NCBI GenBank assembly: GCA_944333305.1
Contig: CALVKV010000078.1
Span: forward strand, 1-6,211
Direction of reading: 5' to 3'
Origin: an uncultured Bacilli bacterium
GTDB taxonomy: Bacteria > Bacillota_I > Bacilli_A > RF39 > UBA660
Length of the DNA: 6,211 nt
The first letter of the stretch is position 1; each line of letters opens with the position of its first letter. Shown here piece by piece: positions 4,941-6,211 of the stretch. Below the pieces are notes generated by a model. That model was not told the DNA's origin, did no database searches, and saw only the letters and a list, made by a program, of their open reading frames with translations. The translations under genes were made by a program, and so were the position numbers.

Positions 4941-5735
4941 TTATCTTAAAGTCTTCTTTAATTGTTTAATAGCATTTTTTTCTAACCTTGATACTTGAGC
5001 CTGGCTTATATCCATATCTTTAGCGATTTCCATTTGAGTTTTACCTATAATATAACGTTCATTTAAAATATGTTGTTCTCTATCGTTTAAAGCTTGTACC
5101 GCATCTGTTGTTGCAAGATGTTCTTCTATAGCACTTCCTGTTTTCTTTTTATCTTCTATTTGGTCATAAACATATATAGTATCTCCTCCATCATTATAAA
5201 TAGGTTCAAACATAGATATAGGATCTTTTAGTGATTCTAAAGCAAATACAATATCATAATTTGTCACTCCTAATTCAGTTGCTATTTTATCTATATCTAA
5301 CTCTTCTCCTTTTTCTTTAAAATAGTCTTCTTTTAATCGTAAAGTTTTGTATGCTAAATCTCTTGTTGATCTGCTTACTCTAATACTATTGTTATCTCGC
5401 AAATACCTTTTTATTTCTCCTAAAATCATTGGTACGGCGTATGTTGAAAATTTAACTTCATGTGATAAATCAAAATTATCAATAGCTTTAACTAATCCTA
5501 TACAACCGACTTGAAACAAATCATCTAAATTTTCATTTTTACTATTAACTTTTCTTAGAATACTTAAAACCAGTTTTAAGTTTCCATTAATGAGATCATT
5601 TCTTGCAAATGAATCACCATTTTTCATTTTTTTAAATAAATCTGTCATTTCTTCGCTAGTTAATACTTTTAGGTCAGAAGTTGAAATCCCACTAATTAAA
5701 ACTTTGTTATTTGATTTATTGAAATTACTAAACAT
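4941..5735 (-). CDS. sigG: RNA polymerase late forespore sigma factor SigG
   Basis: A 264-residue sigma-70 family protein of normal SigG length (about 260). SigG-specific N-terminus: NKVLISGISTSDLKVLTSEEM (residues 10-30). Region 2 is nearly invariant: DDLFQVGCIGLVKAIDNFDL (71-90), then SHEVKFSTYAVPMILGEIKR (91-110) and YLRDNNSIRVSRS (111-123). The mid-part has the typical DPISMFEPIYNDGGD (171-185). Region 4 carries the helix-turn-helix TQMEIAKDMDISQAQVSRLE (233-252), which reads the -35 box. SigG directs late forespore genes after engulfment. The ATG follows AGGAG with 8 bases between, and the start region is held in a 10-bp inverted repeat (5734-5767) that may lower translation. It heads the unit sigG-ylmC-yunB-yutD. 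I see no convincing SigF- or SigA-type promoter upstream. Confidence 0.97.
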   Translation of the reverse strand: MFSNFNKSNNKVLISGISTSDLKVLTSEEMTDLFKKMKNGDSFARNDLINGNLKLVLSILRKVNSKNENLDDLFQVGCIGLVKAIDNFDLSHEVKFSTYAVPMILGEIKRYLRDNNSIRVSRSTRDLAYKTLRLKEDYFKEKGEELDIDKIATELGVTNYDIVFALESLKDPISMFEPIYNDGGDTIYVYDQIEDKKKTGSAIEEHLATTDAVQALNDREQHILNERYIIGKTQMEIAKDMDISQAQVSRLEKNAIKQLKKTLR

Positions 5736-5767
5736 TTAATCATCTCCTAAATTAGTAATGATTAAAT
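5734..5767 (-). promoter_or_regulatory. Perfect 10-bp inverted repeat enclosing the sigG Shine-Dalgarno and start
   Basis: Plus-strand ATTTAATCAT (5734-5743) and ATGATTAAAT (5758-5767) are exact reverse complements separated by 14 bases. In the sigG mRNA this would be a 10-bp stem. The 3' arm contains the spacer and the first two bases of the AUG, and the Shine-Dalgarno core AGGAG (plus 5744-5748) lies at the 3' edge of the loop. It could damp translation of sigG if the transcript starts upstream of 5767, or serve as a DNA operator in the 132-base divergent region. The structure is seen directly; the function is inferred. Confidence 0.65.
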
Positions 5768-5813
5768 AAACTTTTTTTTATACATATTTTTTATAAACCT
5801 TAAAAGTTGTTTA

Positions 5814-5842
5814 GTATAGAAAAGAAAAAAAGTATCATATTA
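5814..5842 (+). promoter_or_regulatory. Candidate SigG-dependent promoter of the XRE gene
   Basis: GTATA (5814-5818), a 17-base spacer, then CATATTA (5836-5842). This matches every position of the B. subtilis SigG consensus as I know it (GHATR, 17-18 bases, CATNHTA). Transcription would start about 7 bases further on, leaving a leader of roughly 19 bases before ATG 5868, with the Shine-Dalgarno GGCGGTGAT (5856-5864) inside it. No good sigma-A -35/-10 pair competes in this stretch. Confidence 0.6.
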
Positions 5843-5867
5843 AGTGTAGGGATTAGGCGGTGATGCT

Positions 5868-6125
5868 ATGGAACTTAAAAAAACTTTTGGTCAAAATGTC
5901 AGATATTATAGATTTAAGAAAAAATATACACAAGCAAAACTGGCTGAACTTTTAGATGTATCTACTAATTATATAAGTAGAGTAGAACGTGGGCAGCATT
6001 CGGCTAGCTTTGATGTTATTGAAGAGTTATCTAAAATATTAGATGTTGAACCATATAAATTATTCTTAAAGCCTAAAGATATGGGATTACCGCTAAGAGT
6101 TGATATGAAGAAAAAAGACAATTAG
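5868..6125 (+). CDS. Small XRE-family helix-turn-helix DNA-binding protein
   Basis: An 85-residue protein that is almost entirely one Cro/C1-type HTH domain (residues about 7-66). FGQNVRYYRFKKKYTQAKLA gives helices 1-2, LLDVSTNYISRVERGQHSAS holds the turn and recognition helix, and FDVIEELSKILDVEPYKLF closes the bundle. The tail (67-85) is short and basic, with no separate sensor or oligomerisation domain, so it probably acts as a dimer of the HTH itself. The ATG is well spaced from GGCGGTGAT. It diverges from sigG and is preceded by a consensus-like SigG promoter. I infer a forespore-expressed regulator, possibly feeding back on the shared intergenic region. XRE proteins are very diverse, so targets cannot be named. 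A strong hairpin follows. Confidence 0.9.
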   Translation: MELKKTFGQNVRYYRFKKKYTQAKLAELLDVSTNYISRVERGQHSASFDVIEELSKILDVEPYKLFLKPKDMGLPLRVDMKKKDN

Positions 6126-6138
6126 AATTTTATCTAAT
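6121..6138 (+). repeat. Small hairpin at the XRE stop codon
   Basis: ATTAGA (6121-6126) and TCTAAT (6133-6138) are exact reverse complements around a 6-base loop, and the stop codon TAG is in the left arm. No T-run follows, so it is not a terminator alone. Confidence 0.35.
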
Positions 6139-6149
6139 GGTTGTATTAT

Positions 6150-6190
6150 AAATAGTGTTGGTGAGGAAAATCACTACCACTATTTTATTT
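6150..6190 (+). terminator. Strong hairpin, probable terminator of the XRE gene
   Basis: Bases 6151-6164 and 6171-6184 pair as a 14-position stem with one T-C mismatch and one G-T wobble, enclosing the loop GGAAAA. It is followed by a broken U-tract (TTTTATTT, 6183-6190). It lies 25 bases after the XRE stop. The stem is the strongest in the window, but the U-tract is interrupted, so an mRNA-stabilising role is also possible. Confidence 0.6.
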
Positions 6191-6211
6191 AACAAAAAAG
6201 ACATGTAATCT
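6191..6211. other. Window end, no supported feature
   Basis: An A-rich tail after the hairpin. It could be the end of a converging minus-strand gene or the start of the next intergenic region; 21 bases are too few to decide. Confidence 0.3.

Noticed and set aside
5753..5783. A SigG-like promoter for sigG itself (GTATA, 18 bases, CATTACTA on the minus strand)
   Set aside because: The -10 box has one extra base compared with CATNHTA, and the start of transcription would fall in the Shine-Dalgarno, cutting it; not convincing as autoregulation.
5785..5805. A SigF-type promoter for sigG
   Set aside because: The only GG on this strand with a nearby -35-like CTATA (GGTTTATAA) fails several positions of the SigF -10 pattern. 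A SigF promoter is expected from B. subtilis but is not visible by eye.
1..6211. CRISPR array, insertion sequence, phage attachment site at the tRNA, or a defence system
   Set aside because: No spaced direct repeats, transposase or integrase sequence was seen, and no copy of the tRNA 3' end occurs elsewhere in the window.

Overview
This 6.2-kb window looks like chromosomal DNA of a very AT-rich, endospore-forming Firmicute of the Bacilli side. The direct evidence is the gene content: a clear sporulation sigma factor SigG, the sporulation proteins YlmC/YmxH and YunB, a YutH/CotS-type spore-coat protein, and the Bacillus-type housekeeping proteins YutI (NifU-like), YutD, YugI/CvfD and a DUF1292 protein. 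Codon use is strongly AT-biased (Lys/Asn/Ile/Tyr-rich proteins). TGG is used for Trp and no TGA recoding is needed. An uncultured gut Bacilli lineage (RF39 or Erysipelotrichales-like) would fit, but this is inference and the sequence does not name a species.

Layout, left to right. A tRNA-Val(UAC) on the minus strand (1-73) has its own sigma-A promoter. Next is an S1-domain RNA-binding protein (minus, 151-504), which diverges from a NifU-like iron-sulfur scaffold protein (plus, 601-840) across two back-to-back sigma-A promoters. The NifU-like gene converges on a YutH-like coat protein gene (minus, 837-1736): their stop codons overlap, and the plus-strand terminator lies inside the end of the YutH-like gene. 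Upstream of that is a probable two-gene minus-strand unit, DUF1292 (3272-3541) followed by an unrecognised 480-residue coiled-coil protein (1785-3227), closed by a terminator. Next is a probable four-gene minus-strand operon, sigG - ylmC - yunB - yutD (5735 down to 3614), closed by another terminator. Divergent from sigG is a small XRE-family helix-turn-helix gene (plus, 5868-6125), followed by a strong hairpin.

How the genes fit together. The right half is organised around late forespore control. SigG is the late forespore sigma factor, YlmC is its usual downstream neighbour, and YunB is a sporulation membrane protein. The divergent XRE gene is preceded by an exact match to the SigG promoter consensus (GTATA, 17 bases, CATATTA), so it is a candidate SigG target. 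The sigG leader carries a perfect 10-bp inverted repeat whose 3' arm includes the first two bases of the start codon, and the Shine-Dalgarno core lies in the loop. This could be a translational damper on sigG, or a DNA operator if it works at the DNA level. The yutI, yutH, yutD and yunB homologues all belong to one neighbourhood in B. subtilis (the yut/yun region), which here is joined to sigG-ylmC.

Four genes have in-frame upstream GTG, TTG or ATG codons that lie in or before the Shine-Dalgarno sequence. I moved those starts to the ATG properly spaced from the Shine-Dalgarno. No mobile element, CRISPR array, rRNA or riboswitch was seen, and there is no gene-free stretch longer than about 150 bases.
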